Below the pieces are notes generated by a model. That model ran no database searches. It was not told where the DNA came from and saw nothing but the letters and a program-made list of their open reading frames with translations. Position numbers and translations under genes: made by a program. 64,000 nucleotides of DNA from Phycisphaerae bacterium (GTDB taxonomy: Bacteria > Planctomycetota > Phycisphaerae > Phycisphaerales > UBA1924): assembly GCA_030432255.1 (NCBI GenBank), contig JAUIHS010000010.1, forward strand, positions 1 to 64,000, read 5' to 3'. Every line of letters begins with the position of its first letter. The stretch's first letter is position 1. This document shows positions 54,250 through 63,174 of the stretch, one piece after another.

Positions 54250-54302
54250 ATCCCCCGTCTCTCGGGGGATGACAATTATCGCGCAGTTGCCGGGGGAATC
54301 AA
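54250..54302 (-). promoter_or_regulatory. Promoter and 5' UTR hairpin of the FN3-like gene
   Basis: TTGATT (54297-54302) and GATAAT (54275-54280) are 16 bases apart on the minus strand. The predicted start falls next to an 8-bp stem ATCCCCCG/CGGGGGAT (54250-54270), so the mRNA would begin with a stable hairpin. Confidence 0.5.
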
Positions 54303-54379
54303 CCGCCGCCGAAGGAAAGGAGACGAAGTCACACATCCACGTGCGCAAGAGATGCGCAAGGTGAGCCGGGAATCCGCGC

Positions 54380-56062
54380 TCAGGCGTAGCTGTGCAGACC
54401 CGTGATGATGAAGTTGATCACGATCCAGTTGAAGAGCATCACCGCACAGCCGAGGATCGCAAGGACCGCTGTCCACAGGCCCTTGTCCTTCACCTTCAGC
54501 CGCACATGCACGAGCACGAGGAAGATCAGGAAGGTGTTCAGGGCAAAGACCTCCTTGGGATCCCAGCCCCACGGCCGCCCCCACGAGTGATCCGCCCAGA
54601 TCGCGCCCATGATCAGCCCGGCCCACAGCATCACGACCGCCAGTTCCATCAGGATCATCGTGGCGCCGTCGAACACCTCCGCAGGTGAGGCGCGGCGGGA
54701 CTCATTCAGCCCTCGCTTGCCCGACTCGAACAGCACCGCGGCACCGCCGACACGAGCGTAGTCCGCCTTGCCGCCGAAGAGTCGATAGAGCAAGTAGAGC
54801 GCACCGGTCACCGAGGCCATCGCGATCACGGCGTAACTCGCGATGATCACGTTGGTGTGGATGTACAGCCAGATGTCGTGGAGGATCGGCATCATGTTGC
54901 CGATCGAAGGATCCAGTTGCGGGAGGTAACGGGCCGCCATCAGCGCGGCCATCGAAGCGCACGCAGCCGTCAAGGCAAAGAGGTTGCGCATCGATGAGCG
55001 ACGGGCAGCCCACTCCAGCCCCAGAGCAAGCAGCGCACCAAACCACACCGCAGTCGTCACGGCTTCGAACATGTTCGAATTCGGCCAGCGACCCGAGACC
55101 CACCAGCGCAGCATGATCGCCGCAGTGTGGACACCGAATGCACCGAGGAAGACGCTCAGTCCGATCCAGCGCGCCGTTCGCCATCGATAGACGACACCGC
55201 CGAGCAGGAACATGGTGGCCAGCAGGTAGATGAGCCAGCCCCACGTCATGCTCCCGGCCCTGAAGTACCAACTCTCCCAGCCCAGCCTCTTCTGGCTCGG
55301 ATAGACGGACGGTTCGATCTGCGGCAGGAGATCGCAGAAGGCTGCGAGTTCCGCGTTGACTGCCGGCGCGTCTTCCCTCTGCCATGCGGCCTTCAGATTC
55401 CGCCAGTGCTCGCGCAGCGGTTCGCGAATCTCCGGATCGATGGGCAGGAGCATGGCCGGCTGATCAAGTTCCCCCACGCTGTGCCACCGGTCGCTCTCAT
55501 CGGCACCCGTCGGAGGCAGCACGCACATCCGAGCCATGAGTTCGGGGGGATTCGTCAGCGCGACGGCGAACCGCGCCATGTTGACGAACTTGGCGGTCTT
55601 CATCAGGTCCCGCCGGTACTTCTCCATTTCCGACGCCACGTCGGGGTGCGACAGATCCGTGAGGGAGAACTGACCGCGCTTGCGAAGCACAGCAGCCTCC
55701 TCCTCGGTCACGGCACCATCACTGAGGAGCACCTCTGAGAGGCCGATCCGCATCGGCTTGTTCTTCAGGTAGACGAGCGGCCGGTCCTGATATTGGCCGG
55801 GGCGGAACATCAGGTCGAGGTACGTGAAGACCTGGGACTGACCCTCAAGCCCCCGCGGCCCCGTCACGATGCCCATCGTATCCCGGGCCATCGCGTAGAA
55901 GGACTTGATGCGCCCCTCCCACTGCACCGCCACACGATCCAGCGGCGACAGGTCCACCGCGTCAGCAAATGACGGGGCGGGCGCTGCCTCGCCGTGCACG
56001 CGCGGAGCCGCGAGGCAGAACAGCAGGAACATCGGAATGAGCGTGGAGAAGAAGTGCCTCAT
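54380..56062 (-). CDS. ccsA: Cytochrome c biogenesis protein CcsA/ResC (System II)
   Basis: The 560-residue protein starts at ATG 56062 with AGGAGG upstream, overlapping the resB stop. A signal-like N-terminus and a periplasmic region of about 230 residues precede the membrane part. The heme-handling WWD signature is GAIWADHSWGRPWGWDPKEVFALNTF, and His residues in LHDIWLYIHTNVIIASYAVIA and MLFNWIVIN frame it. With ResB it exports heme and attaches it to CxxCH proteins outside the membrane. The long N-terminal extension is atypical of the short CcsA form but seen in some relatives. Confidence 0.9.
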   Translation of the reverse strand: MRHFFSTLIPMFLLFCLAAPRVHGEAAPAPSFADAVDLSPLDRVAVQWEGRIKSFYAMARDTMGIVTGPRGLEGQSQVFTYLDLMFRPGQYQDRPLVYLKNKPMRIGLSEVLLSDGAVTEEEAAVLRKRGQFSLTDLSHPDVASEMEKYRRDLMKTAKFVNMARFAVALTNPPELMARMCVLPPTGADESDRWHSVGELDQPAMLLPIDPEIREPLREHWRNLKAAWQREDAPAVNAELAAFCDLLPQIEPSVYPSQKRLGWESWYFRAGSMTWGWLIYLLATMFLLGGVVYRWRTARWIGLSVFLGAFGVHTAAIMLRWWVSGRWPNSNMFEAVTTAVWFGALLALGLEWAARRSSMRNLFALTAACASMAALMAARYLPQLDPSIGNMMPILHDIWLYIHTNVIIASYAVIAMASVTGALYLLYRLFGGKADYARVGGAAVLFESGKRGLNESRRASPAEVFDGATMILMELAVVMLWAGLIMGAIWADHSWGRPWGWDPKEVFALNTFLIFLVLVHVRLKVKDKGLWTAVLAILGCAVMLFNWIVINFIITGLHSYA

Positions 56063-58806
56063 GACGTGACCTCCTCGACCTCCGGCATTGCAGCCGGTCT
56101 GGATTCCGCCTTCGCCGCGGCAACCTCCGCGTACACCCGTTCTCGCCTCTTTCTTCGGATGATCGGCTTGATGTAGAAGGCGTAAAGCATGCCGGCGACC
56201 GACATGCATGAACCCAGCAACTGGATGTACACGCCGCGGCGGTTGCCGATACCGAGGCCCGTGAACGAAAGGCCGTTGCGCGGGGGATCGGTCTCGCCTC
56301 GGGGTGGATCCCAGTAGCTCTGGAAGAACCAGAGTCCTCTCCAGGAGGCGGGCTTGTTCGAGGCCACGACTTCGACGTCCGAGGGTCCGTCTTCGGTGAG
56401 GAATCGGACGTGGCTCTTCCAGTCTCGGATGGTGTGAGTGACTCCGGCGGAGTATCCCCCGGTGTGCGCGATCATGTCGAAGTGATCGAGGATGACTGGA
56501 TCTCGCATCTTGAGTCGTTCACGGCTGAACATCAGTTCGAGCACGCGCCCGTCGGAAAGGCGAATGCGGGTGGGTCGATATCCGCCCATACCGGGAATCG
56601 CTTCCCTGATGTCGCGCCACGAATACCGATGGAAGGGCAACCAGTGTCTCTCGACACGATTGCCGTCGTTGACCTCCACCTGGATCCACTGGTTGTAGCG
56701 CCCGAGGTCCGCGTCTCGATTGCGGGCTGCCGGGGGAATGATGGCGGGGCGTGTCTCGCGGTATGAGTTCTGGAAGAGACTGGCGAGCTCGAATGTGACC
56801 TGTTCCGTCAGTGCAATCGGCTCTCCAACCTCGACTTCGATCTCACGCAGGTCTCCGGGCTCCGGAATGTCATAGACGAAGAGGCGCTGACCGAGTTGAC
56901 CCCCTCCCGCCACAAGCATGACGGGGGCCGTGATGCCCGGCTCGTAGTTCGTGCGCACGACTGGATCCGCTGCGCTCATCGTGTGTCCGGATGGATCTGA
57001 GAGATCACGGTCCACGGTGCGGGCCGGGTTGTCAGCCACCCAGCGGGAGATCGTCCGATCGGGGAGTCTCAGTTCGACGGCAAGGACGGATACGAAGGAC
57101 CCACCGGGGATCGCGAGGTTGTCGAACGCATCGGTGATGCGATAGGCCACAGAGGTACCGGCGATCTCGGTGAAGGGCATCTCCTCCTGGAGCATCTCAG
57201 GCGTCACGTCGATCGTGGTCCGAACGGTCTCGCCCGCCACACCCGCCGTCTCGATGGTCAGCCTGCGATTGAAGCGCCCCTGTCGATAGCGCTCGAGTTC
57301 GCTGGCAGAACGGATCCAGTCAAAACCGAGTGCGCCGCTCGGGCTGAGACGAGCTCCGGGATCGAGCGCGAAGAGTTCGGCTTCATCGGTGAAGCCGCTG
57401 CGATCGCTGACCCGGACGCGGGCAAAGGGGTCCAGCCGGCTGCCTCCCCCACCGACCCGCTCACTGAGTTGCGCGTAGCGGAGGTACCCGATGACGCGCA
57501 CACCATCGGTGCCGGCCAGTGGTCCCTCGTCGCCATCGACGTCGATCTTCAAGGGTGTGGGCTCAAGCCCGAGGCTCTCGGGCAACCACACCTCATCGAG
57601 CCGGCCCACATAGTCGTTGTAGCGCGGGAGGTGATTGATGGGGTAACCCCACCAGTCATTCTTCGCCGGGTCTTCATCCGGCTCCAGTTCACGCACCATG
57701 AGTGCGGAACTGTCCTTCTTCCAGAAGTACGACTGCGGCGACGGCGTCATCGCCATACGGAATGGGACCGGGATCTCGATGCGTTCGAGCGACATCGTGA
57801 TGCCTTCATCGAAGAAGCTGCTTCCGCCGAACTCCTCGATCTTCACGACCCGACCTCGTCCCGGCAGGAAGTCCTCCGAGAATTCCGGGTAGCCGTCAAG
57901 CAACTGGCGATTGAAGGTCTGGCCACTCGCCCTTCGGGCGCTGACGACCACTCCGAAGGCGGTCCCGCCGGCATCGGGCCCTGTCATCAGAGACCACTCG
58001 GGCTGAATGTCGGAGATGCTCAACTGGTAACCGTCCGCGCCACCGATTCGACCGACAGCGCCGATGCTGACCGGGAGTGTCGTACTCTCACCCCCGTACT
58101 CGACGCGGACGATGCGGCCGAAAGCCTGCCCGATCTCACCGTCGATGATCTCGAGGTTGAAGTCGCCCGCAGGCCCGGCACCATCGAGAGTCACCGAGAA
58201 CGCGGTCTCGTCCGAACCGGCACTGATACGCCGTACGGGATCGATCGCACCGACCACCAGGTTGTACTGATCACGACCGGCACTGATGTTGATCTGGTTG
58301 CCCAGCAGCGCCGGCACACTCCGATTCGCCCCGGGCATCTCGACCACGATGTTCCGGCGGATGACCGGGGCATCACCCTCGACCTTGGTGCCGAAGTACA
58401 CCACGCTGCCGAGGCACAGCACCACGATGCCGACATGAATGCACCACACACCGGCACTGAGAATGGTCAGCGGAATGCGGCGAAGCGTCGTCACGGTCAC
58501 GTTGACCACGATCAGGGCGATCACGAGGTCGAAGAACCACGTGTGAAACCACTCGAACTCCGTCAACTCGAACATCCGCCACTGCCGCGGCATCGAGTGG
58601 GCCCACGGCTTGTCGAAGATGAGCCAGGTCGTCGGATAGAAGAGACCCGCCGAACCGATCCATGAGTAGATGAAGAGGATCACGATCAGCGTGATTCCCA
58701 GGGGCACACTGCTGAAGAACTTCAGCACCGGGAGGAGCGGCCCACCCGGGCGCTCTCCGGAGGCGGGGGTCGCCCCGCCGACGGCTTCGTTCGATCTCGT
58801 CGTCAT
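56059..58806 (-). CDS. resB: Cytochrome c biogenesis protein ResB/Ccs1 (System II)
   Basis: The 915-residue protein begins with the family start: LPVLKFFSSVPLGITLIVILFIYSWIGSAG, followed by two further helices (WFFDLVIALIVVNVTVTTL, LTILSAGVWCIHVGIVVLCLGS). A very large periplasmic region (about residues 150-870) precedes the last membrane helix (YIQLLGSCMSVAGMLYAFYIKPI). That His/Trp-containing end (WRGLWFFQSYWDPP) fits ResB. The periplasmic part is about twice the usual size. It overlaps ccsA by 4 bases (ATGA type), so the two are made together. No thioredoxin-like ResA gene is present. Confidence 0.88.
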   Translation of the reverse strand: MTTRSNEAVGGATPASGERPGGPLLPVLKFFSSVPLGITLIVILFIYSWIGSAGLFYPTTWLIFDKPWAHSMPRQWRMFELTEFEWFHTWFFDLVIALIVVNVTVTTLRRIPLTILSAGVWCIHVGIVVLCLGSVVYFGTKVEGDAPVIRRNIVVEMPGANRSVPALLGNQINISAGRDQYNLVVGAIDPVRRISAGSDETAFSVTLDGAGPAGDFNLEIIDGEIGQAFGRIVRVEYGGESTTLPVSIGAVGRIGGADGYQLSISDIQPEWSLMTGPDAGGTAFGVVVSARRASGQTFNRQLLDGYPEFSEDFLPGRGRVVKIEEFGGSSFFDEGITMSLERIEIPVPFRMAMTPSPQSYFWKKDSSALMVRELEPDEDPAKNDWWGYPINHLPRYNDYVGRLDEVWLPESLGLEPTPLKIDVDGDEGPLAGTDGVRVIGYLRYAQLSERVGGGGSRLDPFARVRVSDRSGFTDEAELFALDPGARLSPSGALGFDWIRSASELERYRQGRFNRRLTIETAGVAGETVRTTIDVTPEMLQEEMPFTEIAGTSVAYRITDAFDNLAIPGGSFVSVLAVELRLPDRTISRWVADNPARTVDRDLSDPSGHTMSAADPVVRTNYEPGITAPVMLVAGGGQLGQRLFVYDIPEPGDLREIEVEVGEPIALTEQVTFELASLFQNSYRETRPAIIPPAARNRDADLGRYNQWIQVEVNDGNRVERHWLPFHRYSWRDIREAIPGMGGYRPTRIRLSDGRVLELMFSRERLKMRDPVILDHFDMIAHTGGYSAGVTHTIRDWKSHVRFLTEDGPSDVEVVASNKPASWRGLWFFQSYWDPPRGETDPPRNGLSFTGLGIGNRRGVYIQLLGSCMSVAGMLYAFYIKPIIRRKRRERVYAEVAAAKAESRPAAMPEVEEVTS

Positions 58807-59059
58807 GCTCACTCAACTCTCACTGGACACCCGCCGATTGGGCGGCAGGCTACGGACACAACTGCTCCCCGAAGTCTCCAGCACGTTCCATGCCGTCGCC
58901 GGACCCGCGCGCCCGCGACCGATGCTGAATCCACCATGAGACCACCCCCCCGAGGGCTCGGTCGTCGATCACATCTGGAACACGTCGGGTTTCGCCTATA
59001 CTCCCCGCTCGTCGCCTCGAAGGCGTCGTTCAGCCGCGCACTCCGAGCAGGAGAAGACC

Positions 59060-61177
59060 ATGTCACGGACAACCTCCCGGCGCCCCCGGACCGCCGCCCT
59101 CGACCGGGCCGCGTGCATCGCCCACAATCTCTGGTGGACCTGGAATCCGGATGCCCGCCGCCTGTTCGAAGGTCTGGATCCGGCCGCCTGGGAGGCGAGC
59201 AATCACAATCCGGTCGCAACGATGCAACGCCTTGCCGACTCGCGGCGGGCGGCGTTGCTGGCGGACACAGACTTCGCACACCGGGTGGATGTGGTTGAGA
59301 AGCACCTCTCCGGCTACCTGAAATCCGCCACGTGGTTCGGGCGCAGCCATCGCGGGAACGACAGGAAGCTGCGCGTCGCCTACTTCTGCATGGAGTACGC
59401 ATTCCATGAGTCCCTCCCCCTGTACGCGGGCGGCCTCGGCGTCCTTGCGGGAGATCACCTGAAGTCGGCGTCCGACTTGGGCATCCCGCTCGTGGGCGTT
59501 GGCGTTCTGTGGAAGTATGGGTACTACCGCCAGGAGATCCAACTCGACGGCGAGGTCCGAGTCCTGTACCCGGAAAACCGTTTCGACCAGCTTCCTGTCA
59601 CGAACACGGGCAAGACGATCACGGTGCCGATCGGCAAGTCGAAAGTGAAGGCCAGGATCTGGAAGGCGACGATCGGTCGGATCGAACTCTTCCTGCTCGA
59701 TACAGATCTCAAGGCCAACAAGCCCGCGGACCGGAAGCTCACGCATCACCTCTACGGTGGAAACCGTACCGATCGGATCCGGCAGGAAATCCTGCTCGGC
59801 ATCGGTGGACTCCTCGCGCTCGATGCACTCGGCATCGAGCCGACTGTCTTCCACCTGAATGAAGGTCACGCAGCATTCTGCGGTCTTGAGCGACTGCGGC
59901 GCCTCATCAAGGCCGGCATGAGTTTCAGCGAAGCACAGGAGACCGTTCGCGGCTCGTCCGTCTTCACAACGCACACACCGGTACCGGAGGGCAACGATCG
60001 CTTCGAGACGCCGCTGTTCAACAGGTATCTCGGTCACTTTGCCTCCGCTCTCGGACTCACGAAGGACGAGTTCCTCGCGCTGGGACGGGAAGATGAGTCG
60101 GATCGAAAAGAGCCCTTCTGCATGACCGTCCTGGCCCTGAAACTCTCGGAACACTGCAACGGTGTGGCGAAGCTCCATGCCGAGACCTCGCGGCAGATGT
60201 GGATGAAGACCTACAACGCCGCCTCTGCCAAGGACGTCCCGATCGGCCACGTGACCAACGGCATCCACGTCGAGAGTTGGCTGTCAGACCAGGCCCGACC
60301 CTTCTACGACCGGCACCTGAAGCCGAAGTGGGTCGGCGCCGGGCCGGAGGATGACTGGTGGCGGCGGATCGACAAGGCACCGAAGGAAGACATCTGGGCG
60401 TTGCGACAACTCCTGCGCCGACGGCTGATCGCATTCCTGCGTGAGCGGATGCGGCGCCAGATCCTCTCGCACGGCGGCGACGCAGCCATGATCCAGGAGT
60501 TGTACGAGACGCTCGATGAGAACGCCCTGACCATCGGGTTCGCGCGGCGATTCGCGTTGTACAAGCGCGCTCCGCTCATTTTCCGCGACGTCAAGCGACT
60601 GGCGAAGATCATGGGTGACGCCAACCGTCCCGTGCAACTCATCTTCGCCGGAAAGGCGCACCCGCAGGACACCGCAGGTCATGAGTTCGTCCGCCGCGTT
60701 CAGAGCTACGCGCGGCGGGCACCCTTCCGCGGCCGGGTTCTGCTGCTCGAGAATTACGACATGCACATTGGGCGTCAGTTGACACAGGGGTGCGACCTCT
60801 GGCTGAACAACCCGATTCGGCCGATGGAGGCATCCGGCACGAGCGGCATGAAACCGCCATTGAATGCGGGTCTGAACTTCTCGATCCTCGATGGATGGTG
60901 GCCCGAGGGGTACAACGGTCGGAATGGTTGGTCGATCGGATCGGGTGAGACATTCACCAGCCGCGCGAAGCAGGATCGCTATGACGCGGAGTCGATCTAC
61001 GAAACGCTCGAGAACGAGATCGTCCCGGCGTTCTACGACCGCAACCGGAAGGGCGTTCCGGCGCGTTGGGTGCGGATGGTGGTTTCGAGCATGAAGTCGG
61101 TGTGCTGCGAATTCTCGACCCACCGGATGCTGTCGGAATATACGGACGGCTTCTACCTGCCCGCCCATCGTTCCTGA
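59060..61177 (+). CDS. glgP: Alpha-glucan (glycogen/maltodextrin) phosphorylase
   Basis: The 705-residue protein belongs to the shorter phosphorylase branch typical of Thermotoga-like enzymes. It cleaves alpha-1,4-glucan with phosphate to glucose 1-phosphate. YFCMEYAFHESLPLYAGGLGVLAGDHLKSASDLG is the family start, VFHLNEGHAAF and VTNGIHVESW line the active site, and GTSGMKPPLNAGLNFSILDGWW holds the pyridoxal-phosphate Lys in its usual place after EASG. AGGAG precedes the ATG. A TATACT box near 58999 may be its promoter. It is divergent from resB. No other glycogen gene is in the window. Confidence 0.93.
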   Translation: MSRTTSRRPRTAALDRAACIAHNLWWTWNPDARRLFEGLDPAAWEASNHNPVATMQRLADSRRAALLADTDFAHRVDVVEKHLSGYLKSATWFGRSHRGNDRKLRVAYFCMEYAFHESLPLYAGGLGVLAGDHLKSASDLGIPLVGVGVLWKYGYYRQEIQLDGEVRVLYPENRFDQLPVTNTGKTITVPIGKSKVKARIWKATIGRIELFLLDTDLKANKPADRKLTHHLYGGNRTDRIRQEILLGIGGLLALDALGIEPTVFHLNEGHAAFCGLERLRRLIKAGMSFSEAQETVRGSSVFTTHTPVPEGNDRFETPLFNRYLGHFASALGLTKDEFLALGREDESDRKEPFCMTVLALKLSEHCNGVAKLHAETSRQMWMKTYNAASAKDVPIGHVTNGIHVESWLSDQARPFYDRHLKPKWVGAGPEDDWWRRIDKAPKEDIWALRQLLRRRLIAFLRERMRRQILSHGGDAAMIQELYETLDENALTIGFARRFALYKRAPLIFRDVKRLAKIMGDANRPVQLIFAGKAHPQDTAGHEFVRRVQSYARRAPFRGRVLLLENYDMHIGRQLTQGCDLWLNNPIRPMEASGTSGMKPPLNAGLNFSILDGWWPEGYNGRNGWSIGSGETFTSRAKQDRYDAESIYETLENEIVPAFYDRNRKGVPARWVRMVVSSMKSVCCEFSTHRMLSEYTDGFYLPAHRS

Positions 61178-61320
61178 CCTGATCAGGCGCCTCCTCTTGC
61201 CTACCTTATCGGGTGAGTCGATGGACCCCCGAAGGCGCAACCGGTGCGCGATCGGAGCGTGCGGATCGGAATCGGCCCACATTTTGCCTGATTCAACCGA
61301 GCAACCCGCAGAATCGTGCG

Positions 61321-61388
61321 TATAATGTCAGCGACGTGTTTCTTCCCTCCTACCCACCGTACTTCCCCTAGAGTATGGTGGGTTTTTT
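61321..61388 (+). ncRNA. Candidate short transcript: -10 box, 11-codon ORF and terminator
   Basis: TATAAT (61321-61326) is followed after 9 bases by GTG 61336, which opens the frame MFLPSYPPYFP and stops with TAG in the loop of a hairpin. That hairpin has a 12-bp stem (ACCCACC at 61352-61358 pairing with GGTGGGT at 61377-61383, plus inner pairs) and six T residues. A transcript of about 55 bases is predicted. The simpler reading is only a terminator for glgP, 175 bases after its stop; the promoter part is less certain. Confidence 0.4.
61352..61388 (+). terminator. Terminator downstream of glgP
   Basis: A 12-bp stem with one G-T pair closes an 8-base loop and is followed by six T residues on the plus strand. 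It would stop transcription from glgP and from the -10 box at 61321. Confidence 0.85.
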
Positions 61389-61429
61389 GCGCGCACACGT
61401 CGAACACACCCCAAAAATACAGCGGCGAC

Positions 61430-61855
61430 TCACTCCAGTTCGTTGGAAGCAACGACCAGTCCCCAGCGCTGTTCTTCCCACTCGATCTCGGCGAGTACAA
61501 GCAGCGTCGGATCACGTGTCGCGAAGAAGCCGCCCGCTCGGAAACGCTCAGAGAATTCGTTGCGAAAGTCCGCGAGATGGAGGGTCAGCGTCTCGCCGAC
61601 CTGGAACCCGTCAATGGGCAACGCGTAGTCAGCATTGAGCCACATCGTCGATGGCCCGAAACTTCGCGAACTCGTGTTCGTCATCTCGATCGTCTGCGAG
61701 CGACGCAGAACCTGAACGTCCAGCGTTCCCGCAGACGGGAGTGAACCGGGGTAGGGTCGGGCGAAGGCCGCGGCTGGCTCGGGCTGCCGGATCAGGGCGC
61801 AGCTCGCCATGACGATGGGCACCAGGAGCAAGATCGACTGAAGTCCTTTGGGCAT
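61430..61855 (-). CDS. Small lipoprotein of unknown function
   Basis: The 141-residue product starts at ATG 61855 with a signal peptide ending in the lipobox VMASC (LLLVPIVMASCALIRQ), so it should be lipid-anchored through that Cys. The mature part is beta-rich with TIEMTNTSSRSFGPSTMWLNADYALPIDGF and LHLADFRNEFSERFRAGGFF; no family is recognised. It shares a 68-base divergent region with the dus gene. The function is unknown. Confidence 0.7.
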   Translation of the reverse strand: MPKGLQSILLLVPIVMASCALIRQPEPAAAFARPYPGSLPSAGTLDVQVLRRSQTIEMTNTSSRSFGPSTMWLNADYALPIDGFQVGETLTLHLADFRNEFSERFRAGGFFATRDPTLLVLAEIEWEEQRWGLVVASNELE

Positions 61856-61909
61856 GGCGTCACGATACGGACTGCGGGAATGTGCGGCAAGGAAGCCCGA
61901 AGCCACGCG

Positions 61910-61915
61910 TATAAT
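61910..61915 (+). promoter_or_regulatory. -10 box of the dus gene
   Basis: TATAAT lies 8 bases before ATG 61924. No ribosome site fits in the gap, so the mRNA is probably leaderless. Confidence 0.5.
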
Positions 61916-61923
61916 CACCGGCC

Positions 61924-63150
61924 ATGTCCTGCGAGACCACCAGCAAGAATGCCACGCCGCCGCAACGGGGTATCGCCCCCGGGTCGGAGTCGATCGATGC
62001 GCACGAAGTGGCCCTTCGGACCACCATTGATCCTCGGATTCCCGCCGTTGTGCCCGGCTTCGATGCCCCATTCTTTCAGGCCGGCCTGGCGGGGTACTCA
62101 GACGCGGCGATGCGCATCATCGCTCGGCGACAGGGGTGCCCGTACTGCGTGACAGAGGCCCTGCTTGACCGGACGCTGCTGGCGGGAGGCCGCGGCTTCG
62201 CCAAGGCGGATCTCGGTGACCTGGAGGACAACATTCCGGGCGGCATCGAGGACCAGCCGCTGGCGGGCCAGATCATGGGATCCGATCCGGATGAGATGTC
62301 GCGGGCAGCCGTCAGGATGATTGAGCAAGGCTCGTGGAGCGGGCGCACGCGGGGTGTCGGGCACAAGGACACGCAGCCGTTGCGTGTCGAAGAGGCTCCG
62401 CCGGATGAGCGGCTGGCCTTTGCCACGATCGACATCAACCTGGCCTGTCCGGTGAAGAAGATCAAGGCGAAGGCCCGTGGTGGCCACTGGCTGCGCGATC
62501 CCGAGGGCGCCCTGGAGATTCTGAGCGCGGTGCGTGAGGCCCTGCCGTCGGGAGTTGCAACGACATTGAAGATCAGGCGCGGGAGCGACGACTCGGAGGA
62601 AGCGGAGCGCAACTTCATGCGCCTCTTCGACGGCGCCTACGAACTGGGGTACGCGTGGGCCACGGTGCACGGGCGAACCGTCGAGCAGAAGTACGTCGGC
62701 CCCTCGCGCTGGACGTTTCTGCGTGACCTGGTCCGACGGCGACCGGATCGGATCATCTTCGGCTCGGGCGACATATGGGAAGTCGAGGACATCTTCCGGA
62801 TGATCGAGTACACCGGGGTGCACGCGGTATCAGTCGCCCGGGGTTGCATCGGTGACCCATGGATCTTCCGGCGCGCCCGCCAGATGATGGCCGGCGAAAC
62901 TCCCACCTGGCCGACGCTCGATGAGCAGCGCGAGGTGCTGCTGAATCACTTCCATCTCTCGGCGGCGGTCAACGGGGAAGTGAAGGCGGGCAAACTGATG
63001 CGGAAGTTCGGCATCCGCTTTGCGCGGCACCATCCCGAATCCGAGACGGTCCGTCGCCGGTTCATTCACGTGAGTTCGACGGCTGAGTGGGAAGCGGTGC
63101 TGGATGAGCACTACACGAAGCCGTCCGAGGCCGGCGCCGCTGCCTGTTGA
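61924..63150 (+). CDS. dus: tRNA-dihydrouridine synthase
   Basis: The 408-residue protein reduces specific uridines of tRNA to dihydrouridine with FMN and NADPH. LAGYSDAAMRIIARRQGC near residue 55 is the start of the TIM barrel (PM-type FMN loop), IDINLACPVKKIKAKARGG holds the catalytic Cys, TLKIRRGSDD the phosphate-side residues, ATVHGRTVEQKYVGPSRW the substrate loop, and FGSGDIW...VSVARGCIGDPWIF the C-terminal FMN phosphate site. A 45-residue head and an insert after residue 115 make it longer than E. coli DusB (about 320). Paralogue type (A, B or C) cannot be set by eye. Confidence 0.9.
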   Translation: MSCETTSKNATPPQRGIAPGSESIDAHEVALRTTIDPRIPAVVPGFDAPFFQAGLAGYSDAAMRIIARRQGCPYCVTEALLDRTLLAGGRGFAKADLGDLEDNIPGGIEDQPLAGQIMGSDPDEMSRAAVRMIEQGSWSGRTRGVGHKDTQPLRVEEAPPDERLAFATIDINLACPVKKIKAKARGGHWLRDPEGALEILSAVREALPSGVATTLKIRRGSDDSEEAERNFMRLFDGAYELGYAWATVHGRTVEQKYVGPSRWTFLRDLVRRRPDRIIFGSGDIWEVEDIFRMIEYTGVHAVSVARGCIGDPWIFRRARQMMAGETPTWPTLDEQREVLLNHFHLSAAVNGEVKAGKLMRKFGIRFARHHPESETVRRRFIHVSSTAEWEAVLDEHYTKPSEAGAAAC

Positions 63151-63174
63151 TGCAACTTGCTCGTCGAGTGAGCC

